A DNA stretch of 50,762 nucleotides from Micromonospora orduensis (GCF_006228125.1 NZ_VDFY01000155.1:1-50762); one strand, 5' to 3'. Shown: positions 1-8,367, counted from the stretch's first letter. Notes: a model not told the origin generated them from the sequence alone. Numbers and translations are program-made.

Positions 1-32
1 CCCCACGCCCCATCTGACGGAGGTGAACAGCG

Positions 33-602
33 GTGAGCCTGCTGTCCGCACTGCTGCCGAAACGGCGGCCCGCCCTGCCCGAGTCGGCCACGATCCTGCC
101 CGGTTCCCCGAACGCCGTCGAGGTCGACGGCCGACACGTGCGGGTCGGGGACGGCTACAGCGCCACTCTGGCCGTCGTCGGTTACCCGGCCGAGGTCGGC
201 CCGGGGTGGGCCGAGCCGATTCTGTCCTACCCGGGCCTGGTCGACGCCGCCTTCCACGTCGAGCCGGTCCCGCCGGCGGTGGCCTCCGAGCGGCTGCGCA
301 AGCAGCGCGGCCGGTTCGAGTCCTCCCGACGCCAGGACGCGGCCAAGGGTCGCCTCGACGATCCCGACCTCGACGCCGCCGCGGCCGACGCCGCCGAGCT
401 GGCCACGCGGGTGGCCCGAGGTGAGGCCCGACTGTTTCGCCTCGGCCTGTACCTGACCGTCCACGGCGCCAGCGGCGCGTGCTGGGCGAGAGTCGGCTTC
501 GGCATCTGCGCTGCCGACCAGGTACGGCTACAACGGGTCACCGGATCGTCTACCTCATCCAGCTCCCGACTGTGCGGTTGTCACGGACGGAGCCGGCGCT
601 GA
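33..602 (+). pseudogene. Truncated VirB4/TraC-like conjugal transfer ATPase (N-terminal remnant)
   Basis: The GTG start at 33 follows a good ribosome site (GACGGAGG). The first ~145 residues resemble the N-terminal, pre-ATPase part of the VirB4-like proteins found in actinobacterial conjugative elements: a Pro-rich opening, a segment GYPAEVGPGWAEPIL, a Lys/Arg-rich helix around residues 90-110, and LFRLGLYLTVHG near residue 140. After that the similarity stops; the tail is Ser/Cys/Arg-rich junk and there is no Walker A or B motif. Full-length relatives are several hundred residues longer. The gene therefore looks cut, and its broken end lies only a few bases from the 3' end of hemY. It marks an integrative conjugative element as the background of the island. 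Family assignment is from memory of the family and is moderate. Confidence 0.55.
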
Positions 603-606
603 GTCG

Positions 607-1971
607 CTACGGGCATGCGAGGTACTTGGATACATCGTCGGCGGCTGCCTCCCCGCTGGTGATGCAGGCCGGGATGCCGATCCCGTCGTACGCTGCGCCG
701 GCGAGGGCAAGACCGGGTGGCAGGCCGGCCCGGGCGGACGCGATCCGTTGGAGATGCCCGGTGCGGTACTGGGGGAGCGCATGCTCCCAACGCTGCACCC
801 AGAACGCGATCGGTGGTGGGAGGTCGGCGTCGAGCAGCGTTCCCAGCTCGGTGTGAGCGTGCTCGGCGAGGGTGGTGTCGTCGTGTTGCAGTCGTTGCTG
901 GTCGCCGGCATGGCCGAGCGAGGCTCTGATGATCACCGATGCGTCGGGCGGACCTGGTGCAGGCCACTTGCGGGTGACGAATGTTGCCGCCTTGACCAGC
1001 GTGCCCTCCGTCGGCGGCACGAGGAACCCGGACAGTTCCGGCAGTGGGGTGTCGGAGGGCAGCGCCATCGCGACGAGCGCGACGCTCGCATAGCTCAACG
1101 CGCCGACCACGGCGGAGCCGGAGGTGTCTCCGGCGCTGCGCAGCAGTCGCGAGGCCGCCGTGGCGGGTACGGCCAGCACCACCGCGTCGACGTCCTCGAC
1201 GTGCCCGGCCGGCGCCGCAGCGAGCTGCAGCCGCCAGCCGTTCTCCGTTCGAGCCAGTCCGTGGACCGGCAGGCCGAGGTTGATGCGGGCGCCGCTCGCT
1301 GCGGCGGCTGCCTCGACGAGTCGGCTCAGCCCGCCGTTGATGGTGGCGAACATCGGTCGTCCGGGCACTCGCACGGTGCCGGCCTGTGCGGCTCGGACGG
1401 CCGCGGTGAGGGTGTGCTCGGTGCGTGCTGCCGCGGCGAGTGCTGGCATGGTCGCCGCGAGCGAGAGTTGGTCGGCTTGGCCTGCGTAGACGCCGCCCAG
1501 CAGCGGGTCGACCAGCCGGTTGACGACGTCGTCGCCGTAGCGTGCGCGGACCAGTGCGCCCACCGTGACGTCGTCGTGTGGGCCGAGCAGTGGTGTGCCG
1601 GTGTCGCGGTCGTCGCCGTCGTACGCGCGTGGGATGCCCATCAGCGTGCCGGCCGGGATCGGTTCGAGGCGTCCGCCGACGGCGAGGGCGGCCTGGACCG
1701 CTGAAGGGTGCACGAGCGCGTCGCCCAGACTGAGCCGTCGGGCGAGGTGTACGGCTGCGGACTCCGTTCCGTCCGGCGCGCCGGCCAGGAACGCCTCGGC
1801 GCCGCGTTCCACGGTCGCACCGGTCAGCTCACCGGTGCGCAACTTGCCGCCGAGCGCGCCGCTCTGCTCGTACACGATGATGTCGGTGTCCGGTGGCGCC
1901 TGGTCGCGGATCCGCACCGCCGCGGCCAGCCCGGTGATCCCACCGCCGATGATTGCTACGCGTTTGCGCAT
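607..1971 (-). CDS. hemY: Coproporphyrinogen/protoporphyrinogen oxidase (HemY/CgoX)
   Basis: FAD enzyme of haem synthesis; in Actinobacteria this family oxidises coproporphyrinogen III to coproporphyrin III. The protein of 454 residues opens with the dinucleotide-binding motif VAIIGGGITGLAAA and ends with the family signature AGAAYDGIGIPAC close to the C-terminus; the length is normal. The ATG at 1971 is chosen because it begins directly before the FAD motif and has GGAAGG upstream; the frame is open further upstream only because of a tandem repeat. It is the last gene of the nir operon, 167 bp after ywiC. A role in supplying haem b for NarI under low oxygen is inferred; most actinobacteria also have a chromosomal hemY, so this may be an accessory copy. 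Confidence 0.9.
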   Translation of the reverse strand: MRKRVAIIGGGITGLAAAVRIRDQAPPDTDIIVYEQSGALGGKLRTGELTGATVERGAEAFLAGAPDGTESAAVHLARRLSLGDALVHPSAVQAALAVGGRLEPIPAGTLMGIPRAYDGDDRDTGTPLLGPHDDVTVGALVRARYGDDVVNRLVDPLLGGVYAGQADQLSLAATMPALAAAARTEHTLTAAVRAAQAGTVRVPGRPMFATINGGLSRLVEAAAAASGARINLGLPVHGLARTENGWRLQLAAAPAGHVEDVDAVVLAVPATAASRLLRSAGDTSGSAVVGALSYASVALVAMALPSDTPLPELSGFLVPPTEGTLVKAATFVTRKWPAPGPPDASVIIRASLGHAGDQQRLQHDDTTLAEHAHTELGTLLDADLPPPIAFWVQRWEHALPQYRTGHLQRIASARAGLPPGLALAGAAYDGIGIPACITSGEAAADDVSKYLACP

Positions 1972-1972
1972 G

Positions 1973-2028
1973 GTTCTCGATACCTTCCAGACAGCACGGC
2001 GTTCTCGATACCTTCCAGACAGCACGGC
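1973..2028. repeat. Perfect 28-bp tandem repeat (two copies) before hemY
   Basis: Positions 1973-2000 and 2001-2028 are identical. Read on the minus strand, each copy contains a GGAAGG element, so the duplication gives hemY two potential ribosome sites; only the copy nearest the ATG at 1971 is properly placed. It could arise by slippage or be a regulatory duplication. Confidence 0.9.
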
Positions 2029-2138
2029 TCTTTCGGCCGGGAGCCCTCAACGGGAACTGACGTCCTACGAGCCCCTTCGACCGGCTGTCGGTCGACACCC
2101 CGCGCCGAGGCTCGTCACCGGCTGGATCGGCGGAGTAG

Positions 2139-2903
2139 TCATCGGGTGGCCACGGCGGTGATGAGCACGAGCGTAGAAGCCACGATCTCGATGATGCCGA
2201 CGTGTTTCGGTGTCAGCCGGTAGCGGGGAAGTGCGGCCGAGCGGACCAGCAAGAGAGCGACAACCGCGGCGATCGGGATGCTGAGGAAGGCCGCCACGCC
2301 CACCGCGAAGACGTGATAGATCACCGATGCCCAGTAGTACGACGCGTTTCCGCGTTCGCGGATCATGGTCTTGACGTAGAGGACCGTGCCGGTGAAGTAC
2401 AGCAGGACAGCGGTGAAGGCCGGTACGACGTGGCTGATGCCGATGCCCGCGACGGTGGCTGCGACGAAGACCATGAGGCAGCTCTGGATGACGGAGGTGA
2501 GGTCGTTGAGCAGCGCCCGTTCACGGCGGCGCCGAGCGTAGAAGACGTTGAGGGCCAGCAGCAACGCGTAGGCGGGGGCATAGATCAGCAGTTGTGGTCG
2601 GACGGTGACAAGGAGCAGGCCGAGTGCGGCGGTGATCGGCCCGTACAGCAGCAGTTGCGGCTTGACGCGGGACAGCCGACGGGTCTTGATGGCCTGCAAG
2701 GCGTAGTAGGACAGCAGGTAGCCGGCGATCCAGGCGACGAGCAGTGGCAGGTGCGCCCAGTGGAACCCCGCGATCAGGACCCCGGTGAGCCAGGGGACGA
2801 GAAGCATGGCCCAGGCTCCGTGCTGCGGTGGAATGAACTGCCGTGCCGTCTTGCGGCGAGCTGGCGGCCTGCGGGTGGCAGTGCTGGTGCGTGCGGTTGT
2901 CAT
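2139..2903 (-). CDS. YwiC-like integral membrane protein
   Basis: Protein of 254 residues with a basic N-terminus (MTTARTSTATRR), then the YwiC-family motif FIPPQHGAWAMLLVPW and about eight hydrophobic segments. In Bacillus subtilis the founding member ywiC lies in the narK-fnr-narGHJI region, so the family is linked to nitrate respiration, but its biochemical role is unknown. The ATG at 2903 follows AGGTGA, which overlaps the nirK stop codon, so translation is probably coupled to nirK. In this island it is carried in the nitrite-reductase operon, not beside narGHJI. No signal peptide is needed because the first membrane helix starts early. Confidence 0.8.
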   Translation of the reverse strand: MTTARTSTATRRPPARRKTARQFIPPQHGAWAMLLVPWLTGVLIAGFHWAHLPLLVAWIAGYLLSYYALQAIKTRRLSRVKPQLLLYGPITAALGLLLVTVRPQLLIYAPAYALLLALNVFYARRRRERALLNDLTSVIQSCLMVFVAATVAGIGISHVVPAFTAVLLYFTGTVLYVKTMIRERGNASYYWASVIYHVFAVGVAAFLSIPIAAVVALLLVRSAALPRYRLTPKHVGIIEIVASTLVLITAVATR

Positions 2904-2911
2904 CTGGCGGT

Positions 2912-4135
2912 TCACCTGACCTGGATGGTGCCGCGGGCACCGCGTTCGGCGTCGACCATGACGTGGCTGACGAACGGGTAGTGGCCTGGTGCGGGCAAGA
3001 CCGTTTCGATGAACCCGCCGGCTGCGGGGCTGAGGTCGAGTACCTGCGCGGCCCCGGGGTCGCTGCGGCGTAGCTGCCATTGGCCTTCCCGGTAGAGGGT
3101 ATCGAAGTGGGCGCCGACGATGTGGAAGGCGCTGGTGCGGTTGGGTCCGGCGTTGAGCACCCAGATGCGCACGCGCTGGCCGGCGCGGGCGGTCAGCGGC
3201 CTGTGGGCGTACTGGGCGACGTAGCCGTTGAATACCACGCCGTCGGGTTGCTCGGCCTGCATCTTGGCCAGGTCTCCGAATTCGCCCTCCGCGCCCAGGT
3301 ACAGCTCGGACTGGATCAGCACGTATTCGCGGTCCACGGCGGCCAGGTCGGGTGGGTCGATGATGACGGCGCCGTACATGCCGTTGCCGATGTGGTGCAG
3401 CATCGGCATGGTCGAGCAGTGGTACATCCAGATGCCGGCCTTGGTGGCGGTGAACCGGTAGGTGAGCCGTTGCCCGGGGTCGATCGGTCGCATGGGTTCG
3501 TCGGGGGCGAGCGCGCCGGCGTGGAAGTCGACGCCGTGGTCGATGCTGCCGTCGTTGATCAGGGTGATCTCGAAGGTGTCTCCGACGCGCCCGCGCAGTA
3601 CCGGGCCGGGGGTGGTGCCGTTGAACGTCCACAACTTTTGCCGTACGCCTGGGGCGACGTCGCGCTGCACCTCTTGCACCCGCAGGTCCAGGCGGTGCAG
3701 CCGGCCGGTGGGCAGCACCGGCGCGTACGCGTCGCGGGCGACGAAGCCCTCGGCCGGTTCGGCCATCGCGTCGATGGCCGGCGTGCTGGAGCCCGGAGCG
3801 GCGGCGTGGTCGTGCCCGGCGGCTGCGGCCTGCTCGGCGGTGCCGGTACCGGTGGTGGTCACGGTCAGCCGCATGCCGGCCTGGCGGTGGCCGGGCAACG
3901 AGCACCAGCCCTCGACGGCGCTGCCGATGACGCCGGCGTCCAGGCGGGCGGTGTCGCCGCTTGCCAGGGTGGGGGATGTCGGGCCGGTGGCCAGGACGAG
4001 GTCGTGGCGGCGCCGGTCGTTGTTGGTCAGTTCGATGATCAGCCGGTCGCTGGCCGGGACGGTGATGGTGTCGGGGTGGAAGCGCATGCCGTCGGCGGTG
4101 ACCGTCACGGTGGTGGTGTGCCCGTTCCAGGTCAC
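2912..4135 (-). CDS. nirK: Copper-containing nitrite reductase with extra N-terminal cupredoxin domain
   Basis: Reduces nitrite to NO. Residues 1-95 form a cupredoxin domain with a type-1 copper set (H44, C78, H83, M88). Residues ~140-407 form the two-domain CuNIR core: VDFHAG carries the catalytic Asp203 and type-2 ligand His205; YHCSTMPMLHHIGNGM gives His239 (type 2), Cys240, a His at 247/248 and Met253 (type 1); His338 in AFHIVGAH is the likely catalytic His; His391 in VSH is the third type-2 ligand. All key residues are present. Oddly there is no signal peptide and no ribosome site before the GTG at 4135, and a one-base shift at the upstream stop would join it to the membrane gene before it through a linker-like stretch. 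It may thus be the catalytic half of a membrane-anchored CuNIR. Confidence 0.88.
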   Translation of the reverse strand: MTWNGHTTTVTVTADGMRFHPDTITVPASDRLIIELTNNDRRRHDLVLATGPTSPTLASGDTARLDAGVIGSAVEGWCSLPGHRQAGMRLTVTTTGTGTAEQAAAAGHDHAAAPGSSTPAIDAMAEPAEGFVARDAYAPVLPTGRLHRLDLRVQEVQRDVAPGVRQKLWTFNGTTPGPVLRGRVGDTFEITLINDGSIDHGVDFHAGALAPDEPMRPIDPGQRLTYRFTATKAGIWMYHCSTMPMLHHIGNGMYGAVIIDPPDLAAVDREYVLIQSELYLGAEGEFGDLAKMQAEQPDGVVFNGYVAQYAHRPLTARAGQRVRIWVLNAGPNRTSAFHIVGAHFDTLYREGQWQLRRSDPGAAQVLDLSPAAGGFIETVLPAPGHYPFVSHVMVDAERGARGTIQVR

Positions 4136-4178
4136 GTCGGACGTAGCGGAGGCGAGTGTGGCCTGGGGGGTGGTGGTG

Positions 4179-5420
4179 TCACGGTCGTCTCCGGGCGAGC
4201 AGAATGCGGACGGCGGGGATGAGGAACTGCAGCAGGGCGGCGAGGATCAGCAGAGAGGTGGTGATCCGCACGTACGGCGGTGTAGGCAGGACGAAGACGG
4301 CCAGCGCGGCGTTGGCCATGGCCACCCGCTGGGCCCAGCGCCGGTCCAGCCGCTCGGTGCGTTCCCGCACGACGGCCGGGCCGCCACCCAACGCCACGGG
4401 CAGCAGGTATGCCATCGCCCCGAGCAGGGTCTGCGCGACGAAGCCGACCAGCAGCGGGACCAGCACGAAGCCGAAGCGGTCGGCCGCCACCGCCGCGCCG
4501 GGAGCGGACAGCAGCGTCCATGCGTCGACGCCGAGGGCGATGAGGAGCCAACCGCTGGCGGCGGCGATGGACCAGCCGGGGAAGGAGGCCGGTGTCTTGC
4601 GGCGGGCGGTCTGCACGGCGGGACGGCCGACGAGGACGACGGCGACGGCGATCAGTGCCAGCCCGCCGGCGGCCAGCGGCGGCCACCAGGCCAGCACTGC
4701 GAGGCCGAGCAGCGCGAGCCCGGCGACCGCGACCGGCAGCGCGCGGCGAGCGGCGGCGGTGGCGCCGTCGGCCATCCGGGCGCGCAGCACGGTCGGCCAC
4801 AGCGTGAGCAGGGTGCCGAGCACGGTCAGCGTCACCCAGCCGAGCAGGTTGACGTGGGCGTGGAACAGCAGCAGCCGCGGCCGGCTGTGGTTGTCGGCGA
4901 CGAGCATCCACGCGCCGACCGGCACACCAACCAACAATGTCGCCGCCGCGGCGACGTAGTAGTGCACGGTGACCGTGAAACGGGCCGGTAGGGCAGCCCG
5001 CAGCCGGGCGGCCAGCCACGCCAGGTGCGCGACGACCGCGGCGAACACCAGCCCGGCTCCGGCGACGCCCGGCCACGGCCGGTCGGTCGCGCCGCCGGCC
5101 AGAACACCGATCACGCCCGTGTTGAGCAGGGCGAGCCGCAGCGCCTCGCAGCGCCGGCCGGCCGTCGCGGGTGCGCGCAGCACCGCGGTGGTGAAGTGGG
5201 CGCTCCAGATCACGATGGCGTTGGTGACGGCGCCGAGCAGCAGCAGGTGGATGGCCAGCCACCGCCAGGACGGCAGGACCGGGTGGATCAGCGCGACGGC
5301 GACCAGCGCCGCCAGGTACGCCAGCGGCAGCATGCCGGCGCGGCGATGCCAGCGAGCCCGCCCGGTGCCGCCGGCACCACTGTCGGCTGCCGGCACATCC
5401 TGACCGAGGGTGAGTTTCAT
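4179..5420 (-). CDS. Polytopic membrane protein of the nitrite-reductase operon
   Basis: Protein of 413 residues with about twelve hydrophobic segments. A conserved-looking His motif, FHAHVNLLGW, sits in a central helix and HYYVAAA in the one before, suggesting haem or metal binding as in NnrS/haem-copper-oxidase-like membrane proteins; this is inference. The ATG at 5420 overlaps the stop of the preceding gene (ATGA). The C-terminus is ...LLARRRP followed by TGA; skipping one base there would continue into nirK. Positive charges at both ends put N- and C-termini in the cytoplasm if there are really twelve helices, which argues against an external nirK fusion, so the topology needs care. Related membrane-fused nitrite reductases are known to me from other actinobacteria. 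Confidence 0.7.
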   Translation of the reverse strand: MKLTLGQDVPAADSGAGGTGRARWHRRAGMLPLAYLAALVAVALIHPVLPSWRWLAIHLLLLGAVTNAIVIWSAHFTTAVLRAPATAGRRCEALRLALLNTGVIGVLAGGATDRPWPGVAGAGLVFAAVVAHLAWLAARLRAALPARFTVTVHYYVAAAATLLVGVPVGAWMLVADNHSRPRLLLFHAHVNLLGWVTLTVLGTLLTLWPTVLRARMADGATAAARRALPVAVAGLALLGLAVLAWWPPLAAGGLALIAVAVVLVGRPAVQTARRKTPASFPGWSIAAASGWLLIALGVDAWTLLSAPGAAVAADRFGFVLVPLLVGFVAQTLLGAMAYLLPVALGGGPAVVRERTERLDRRWAQRVAMANAALAVFVLPTPPYVRITTSLLILAALLQFLIPAVRILLARRRP

Positions 5421-6559
5421 GACCCGGCCATCACGGCGGCCGGTCGACTCGGCGCAGCGGCTCGTGTCGCTGATGCAGGGTTCCGCCGCCGCGACACGGT
5501 GACGGCGCACGCGGCGAAAGCGAGCACCGCGACCACGTTGACGGTGCCGGCCCAGCGCCACACCTGTTCCATGCCTGCCGCGTCACCGAGACCGACGCGT
5601 ACCAGCAGCGACGCGTGCAGCAGGCCCAGCGGGACATACAGCAGCCGGTGGTAGGGCAGGGGCCGGCGCAGCACGGCGGGCAGGATCACCGGGGCGTGCA
5701 CGAAGATCATGGAAATGGTGAAGCCGAGGAAGACCGCGTGCAGCGTGGCGTCGTAGCGGGGACCGTCCAGGGCGGGGCCGGCGCCGGCCCACAGCAGCCC
5801 GGCCAACGCCAGCCATCCGTAGCCGGCCAGCAGGCCTGCGGCGATGTAGCGAGGCAGGTCTTTCGCTCGTACGGTGTGGCGGGCGACGTCGAAGACAACC
5901 AGCCAGGCTGTAATCGCGAGCAACCCGGCACCGAACAGGTGCGCTCCGGTCGCGGGCCACAGGGGGGTCGCGGTGGCACCGGTCAGGAGGGCGGCCAGGG
6001 CGGCCAGGAACCAGCGTTCGGCGCTGCGGTCGCGTATCGCGACGTGGGCAAGTTCGAGGCGTTCGCCGGCGATGGTCGCCACCACGAACACCACCATCCA
6101 CGGCACGATCTCGGCGATCGGATATCCGGCCAGCCACAGCAGTGTCGCCGCGTACCAGCCGAACGCGCCGCAGGCCTGGGCGAGCAACGAGATGCCGGCC
6201 TGGCGCCGCCACAAGGCCCGGTAGATGCCGAGCAGCGCCACCGACGCCACCATGAGCAGCATCTTGCCGGCCAAGCTCGGTCCGGTCGTCACCAGCACCA
6301 GCGCGCCCGCGCCGGAACACGCCGGAGCCAGCATTCCCCAACGGGCGCCGAGCGCCACGGCGCGTTCCAGGGCGATCAGGGTGCCGACGAAGCCGAACAC
6401 CATCAGCGGCCCGTGCACCCGCTCCACCGCCACCGCGGGAGCGGGCACCGCCGCGCCGAGCAGCAGCAGACCGGTGTACAGACCAGCCAGCAACGCCAGA
6501 GCCGCGGCGGCGAGCGCGGGCAGCCGCCACCGGACCGCCACCCCCGCCGAGCGGCTCAT
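5417..6559 (-). CDS. NnrS-like polytopic membrane protein
   Basis: Protein of 380 residues, about eleven to twelve hydrophobic segments. The helix containing VHGPLMVFGFVGTL recalls the NnrS signature (His followed by LFGF), and a second His pair occurs in LHAVFLGF ... FVHAPVILP. NnrS proteins are haem/copper membrane proteins linked to nitrosative stress in denitrifiers; the match here is partial, so the call is tentative. ATG at 6559 overlaps the stop of the regulator gene (ATGA), and its own stop overlaps the next start, so all three are translationally coupled. It probably assists NO handling or nitrite reductase assembly. Confidence 0.6.
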   Translation of the reverse strand: MSRSAGVAVRWRLPALAAAALALLAGLYTGLLLLGAAVPAPAVAVERVHGPLMVFGFVGTLIALERAVALGARWGMLAPACSGAGALVLVTTGPSLAGKMLLMVASVALLGIYRALWRRQAGISLLAQACGAFGWYAATLLWLAGYPIAEIVPWMVVFVVATIAGERLELAHVAIRDRSAERWFLAALAALLTGATATPLWPATGAHLFGAGLLAITAWLVVFDVARHTVRAKDLPRYIAAGLLAGYGWLALAGLLWAGAGPALDGPRYDATLHAVFLGFTISMIFVHAPVILPAVLRRPLPYHRLLYVPLGLLHASLLVRVGLGDAAGMEQVWRWAGTVNVVAVLAFAACAVTVSRRRNPASATRAAAPSRPAAVMAGS

Positions 6560-7263
6560 GACCTTTGCCCGGCCGGCCGTACCGGTGCCGGCAGGCGCAC
6601 GACGCACGCGGCCGGCGCGCCGAAGGGTTCCAGCACCACGGACTCCCCGGGTACGCCGTCGCGGTCGAGGATGCCGCGGACCACCCCGAGGTGCAGTCCG
6701 CACATGGCGTCGGGACTCTGACCCACCAGCTCCAGGAAGGGGCAGGTGTACAGGTTCACCTGCGCGCCGTCACCGCTGTCGGGCGGCTCCCGGCGAGGGC
6801 TGAAGCCGAGCCCGTCCAGCACCGTGATCACCGAGTCGACCGGATCATCGTGGTCGGGACTCGCCTCGGCCAGGTGCCGGCCCCATCCCTGACCCACCTC
6901 GGCCGCAGCCTCGCGGACATCGCCACCGCTGCCGGACAGATGCTCCAGCAAGGCGGCGGCCAACGCCCGGTACGGCGCCGGCGCCGGGTCCGCCGCCGCC
7001 GCCCGGTACCGCCACGCGGGGCGGCCCGGCTGACCACCGCTGGCCCGTGCCTTCACCAGCAACCCGGCCTCGGTGAGCCGGTCCAGGTGCGCGCGGGTCG
7101 TGGACAGATGCTGCCCGGTCCGAGCCGCCACCTCAGCGGCCGTGACACCGCCCTCGGCCGCCCGCACCAACCGCAGGATCGTCACCCGGCTGCTCGAACC
7201 CAGCGCCCGGTGGCGCGGCGTGTCGATTGTCTCGCCACTGGGGCCTGTCCGCTGTGTTTCCAT
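6556..7263 (-). CDS. SufR-like winged-helix regulator with C-terminal cysteine cluster
   Basis: Transcription factor of 235 residues. Residues ~20-75 are a winged helix (SRVTILRLVRAAEGGVTAAE, then GQHLSTTRAHLDRLTEAGLL). The C-terminal half has TCPFLELVGQSPDAMCGLHL and a third Cys near the end (PAACVVRL), the spacing seen in SufR-type regulators, where these residues bind an Fe-S cluster. Such a cluster would be a natural NO or oxygen sensor for an operon that makes NO; this is inference. The ATG at 7263 lies 50 bp from the divergent hemerythrin gene, and the operator-like repeat between them suggests it controls both directions. It is the first gene of the nir operon. Confidence 0.78.
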   Translation of the reverse strand: METQRTGPSGETIDTPRHRALGSSSRVTILRLVRAAEGGVTAAEVAARTGQHLSTTRAHLDRLTEAGLLVKARASGGQPGRPAWRYRAAAADPAPAPYRALAAALLEHLSGSGGDVREAAAEVGQGWGRHLAEASPDHDDPVDSVITVLDGLGFSPRREPPDSGDGAQVNLYTCPFLELVGQSPDAMCGLHLGVVRGILDRDGVPGESVVLEPFGAPAACVVRLPAPVRPAGQRS

Positions 7264-7267
7264 GATG

Positions 7268-7281
7268 GTTAACGTTATAAC
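7268..7281. promoter_or_regulatory. Operator-like palindromes between the nir regulator and hemerythrin gene
   Basis: GTTAAC (7268-7273) is followed immediately by GTTATAAC (7274-7281), both perfect palindromes, in the 50-bp divergent intergenic region. The AT-rich block stands out against the GC-rich surroundings and includes a TATAAC that could be a -10 element. A likely site for the SufR-like regulator encoded beside it. Confidence 0.5.
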
Positions 7282-7313
7282 GCCGAACGGCATCAAAACC
7301 CTGGGAGGGTTCC

Positions 7314-8126
7314 ATGTCACAGTCCGACCCCGTCGACGACCAGCAAGCCGCGCAGGCCGTCGTACGCCACCACAGCGAACTCGCCGCCACCCTGAACGGT
7401 CATGTCACCCGGTTGATCACCGCCGCCGACGCCGGCATCCTGCGGCAGGTATGGGCCCACCGCGACGAGCTGACGACGTGGCTGCATGACGAGCTGCTGC
7501 CGCACGCCTACGCCGAAGAGGCGTCGCTGTACCCGGCCGCCGCCGACCTGCCGGCCGGGAAACTGCTCGTCGACGGCATGCTCGGTGAACACCGCGTCAT
7601 CGCCGCCCTGGTAACCGACCTGGAAACCGCAGCGTCTCCGGTCGTGGCGGCAGCCACCGCCCGCGCCCTGCAGGCGGTTTTCGCCAGCCACCTCGCCAAG
7701 GAGAACGACCTGGTCGTGCCGTTGCTGGTCGCCGCCGACGAGGTGTCGCTGGCCGGGCTACTCGACGGCATGCACGACATCATCGGCGCGGAAACCGAAG
7801 CCGGGGCCGCCGGCGGCTGCGGCTGCGGTGGTTGCGGCTGCGGCGGCGACGCCCCCGGCGCGGCGGACGGCGAGGCGCCGCCGCTTGCTATCGATCCTCG
7901 GCTCGACGTCCGCGACCTGCCGCACGACCAGCGACACGCCCGCGTCCTCGCCGCCCTCGACGCCCTGCCCGCCGACGCCGCGCTCGTCCTGATCGCCCCG
8001 CACGCTCCGCTGCCGCTTCTCGCCGAGATCGACAGCCGCTACGCGGGACAGGTGGCCGGGCAATGGCTGCAGAACGGTCCGGATGTCTGGCAGATCCGCC
8101 TGCACCGCCAGCCCGTCCCAGCCTGA
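7314..8126 (+). CDS. Hemerythrin-domain protein fused to DUF2249
   Basis: Protein of 270 residues. Residues ~15-150 are a hemerythrin (HHE) four-helix domain with di-iron ligand candidates in RHHSE, HDELLPHAYAEE, GEHRVI and SHLAKEND. A Gly/Cys linker (CGCGGCGCGG, about residues 169-178) joins it to a DUF2249 domain that starts at LDVRDLPHDQRH and ends QNGPDVWQIRLHR. Proteins of this type occur with nitrate/nitrite and NO metabolism genes, and hemerythrins can bind or reduce NO or repair Fe-S clusters. Ribosome site GGGAGG precedes ATG 7314. Divergent from the nir regulator, so it is probably switched on by the same signal. Confidence 0.87.
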   Translation: MSQSDPVDDQQAAQAVVRHHSELAATLNGHVTRLITAADAGILRQVWAHRDELTTWLHDELLPHAYAEEASLYPAAADLPAGKLLVDGMLGEHRVIAALVTDLETAASPVVAAATARALQAVFASHLAKENDLVVPLLVAADEVSLAGLLDGMHDIIGAETEAGAAGGCGCGGCGCGGDAPGAADGEAPPLAIDPRLDVRDLPHDQRHARVLAALDALPADAALVLIAPHAPLPLLAEIDSRYAGQVAGQWLQNGPDVWQIRLHRQPVPA

Positions 8127-8143
8127 ACCGCCTCCACGGCCGT

Positions 8144-8171
8144 GCCTGGGCGGTGAGCGGACCGCCCAGGC
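8144..8171 (+). terminator. Hairpin terminator after the hemerythrin-DUF2249 gene
   Basis: An 11-bp perfect GC-rich stem (8144-8154 with 8161-8171, loop GAGCGG) 18 bp after the stop codon. There is no U-run, as is common in high-GC actinobacteria. Confidence 0.65.
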
Positions 8172-8367
8172 GCCTCGGTGCGGTTGTTGCCCGGCACCGA
8201 CCGGAGGCGGTGCAGCACCGGTGTTCATCGACCAGTCACCGGTGTGGCTGAGTGTTCGGCCCGGCGGCTTCCGTGGTGCCTACCACGCGATGCCGGGGCA
8301 TGTGCGGGGCTGCCTTCGGCGTTGGTCATGGTGACGCTTCATCGGCCCGTTCCTGGAAAGGCTGCTC

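Noticed and set aside
2070..2083. DosR-like box upstream of hemY (AGCCCCTTCGACCG)
   Set aside because: Both outer GGG and CCC elements are imperfect; too weak to list as a feature.
4179..4185. prfB-type programmed frameshift at CCG TGA C before nirK
   Set aside because: TGA C is similar, but re-pairing from CCG to CGT is poor and there is no well-placed internal ribosome site; kept only as one option in the findings.
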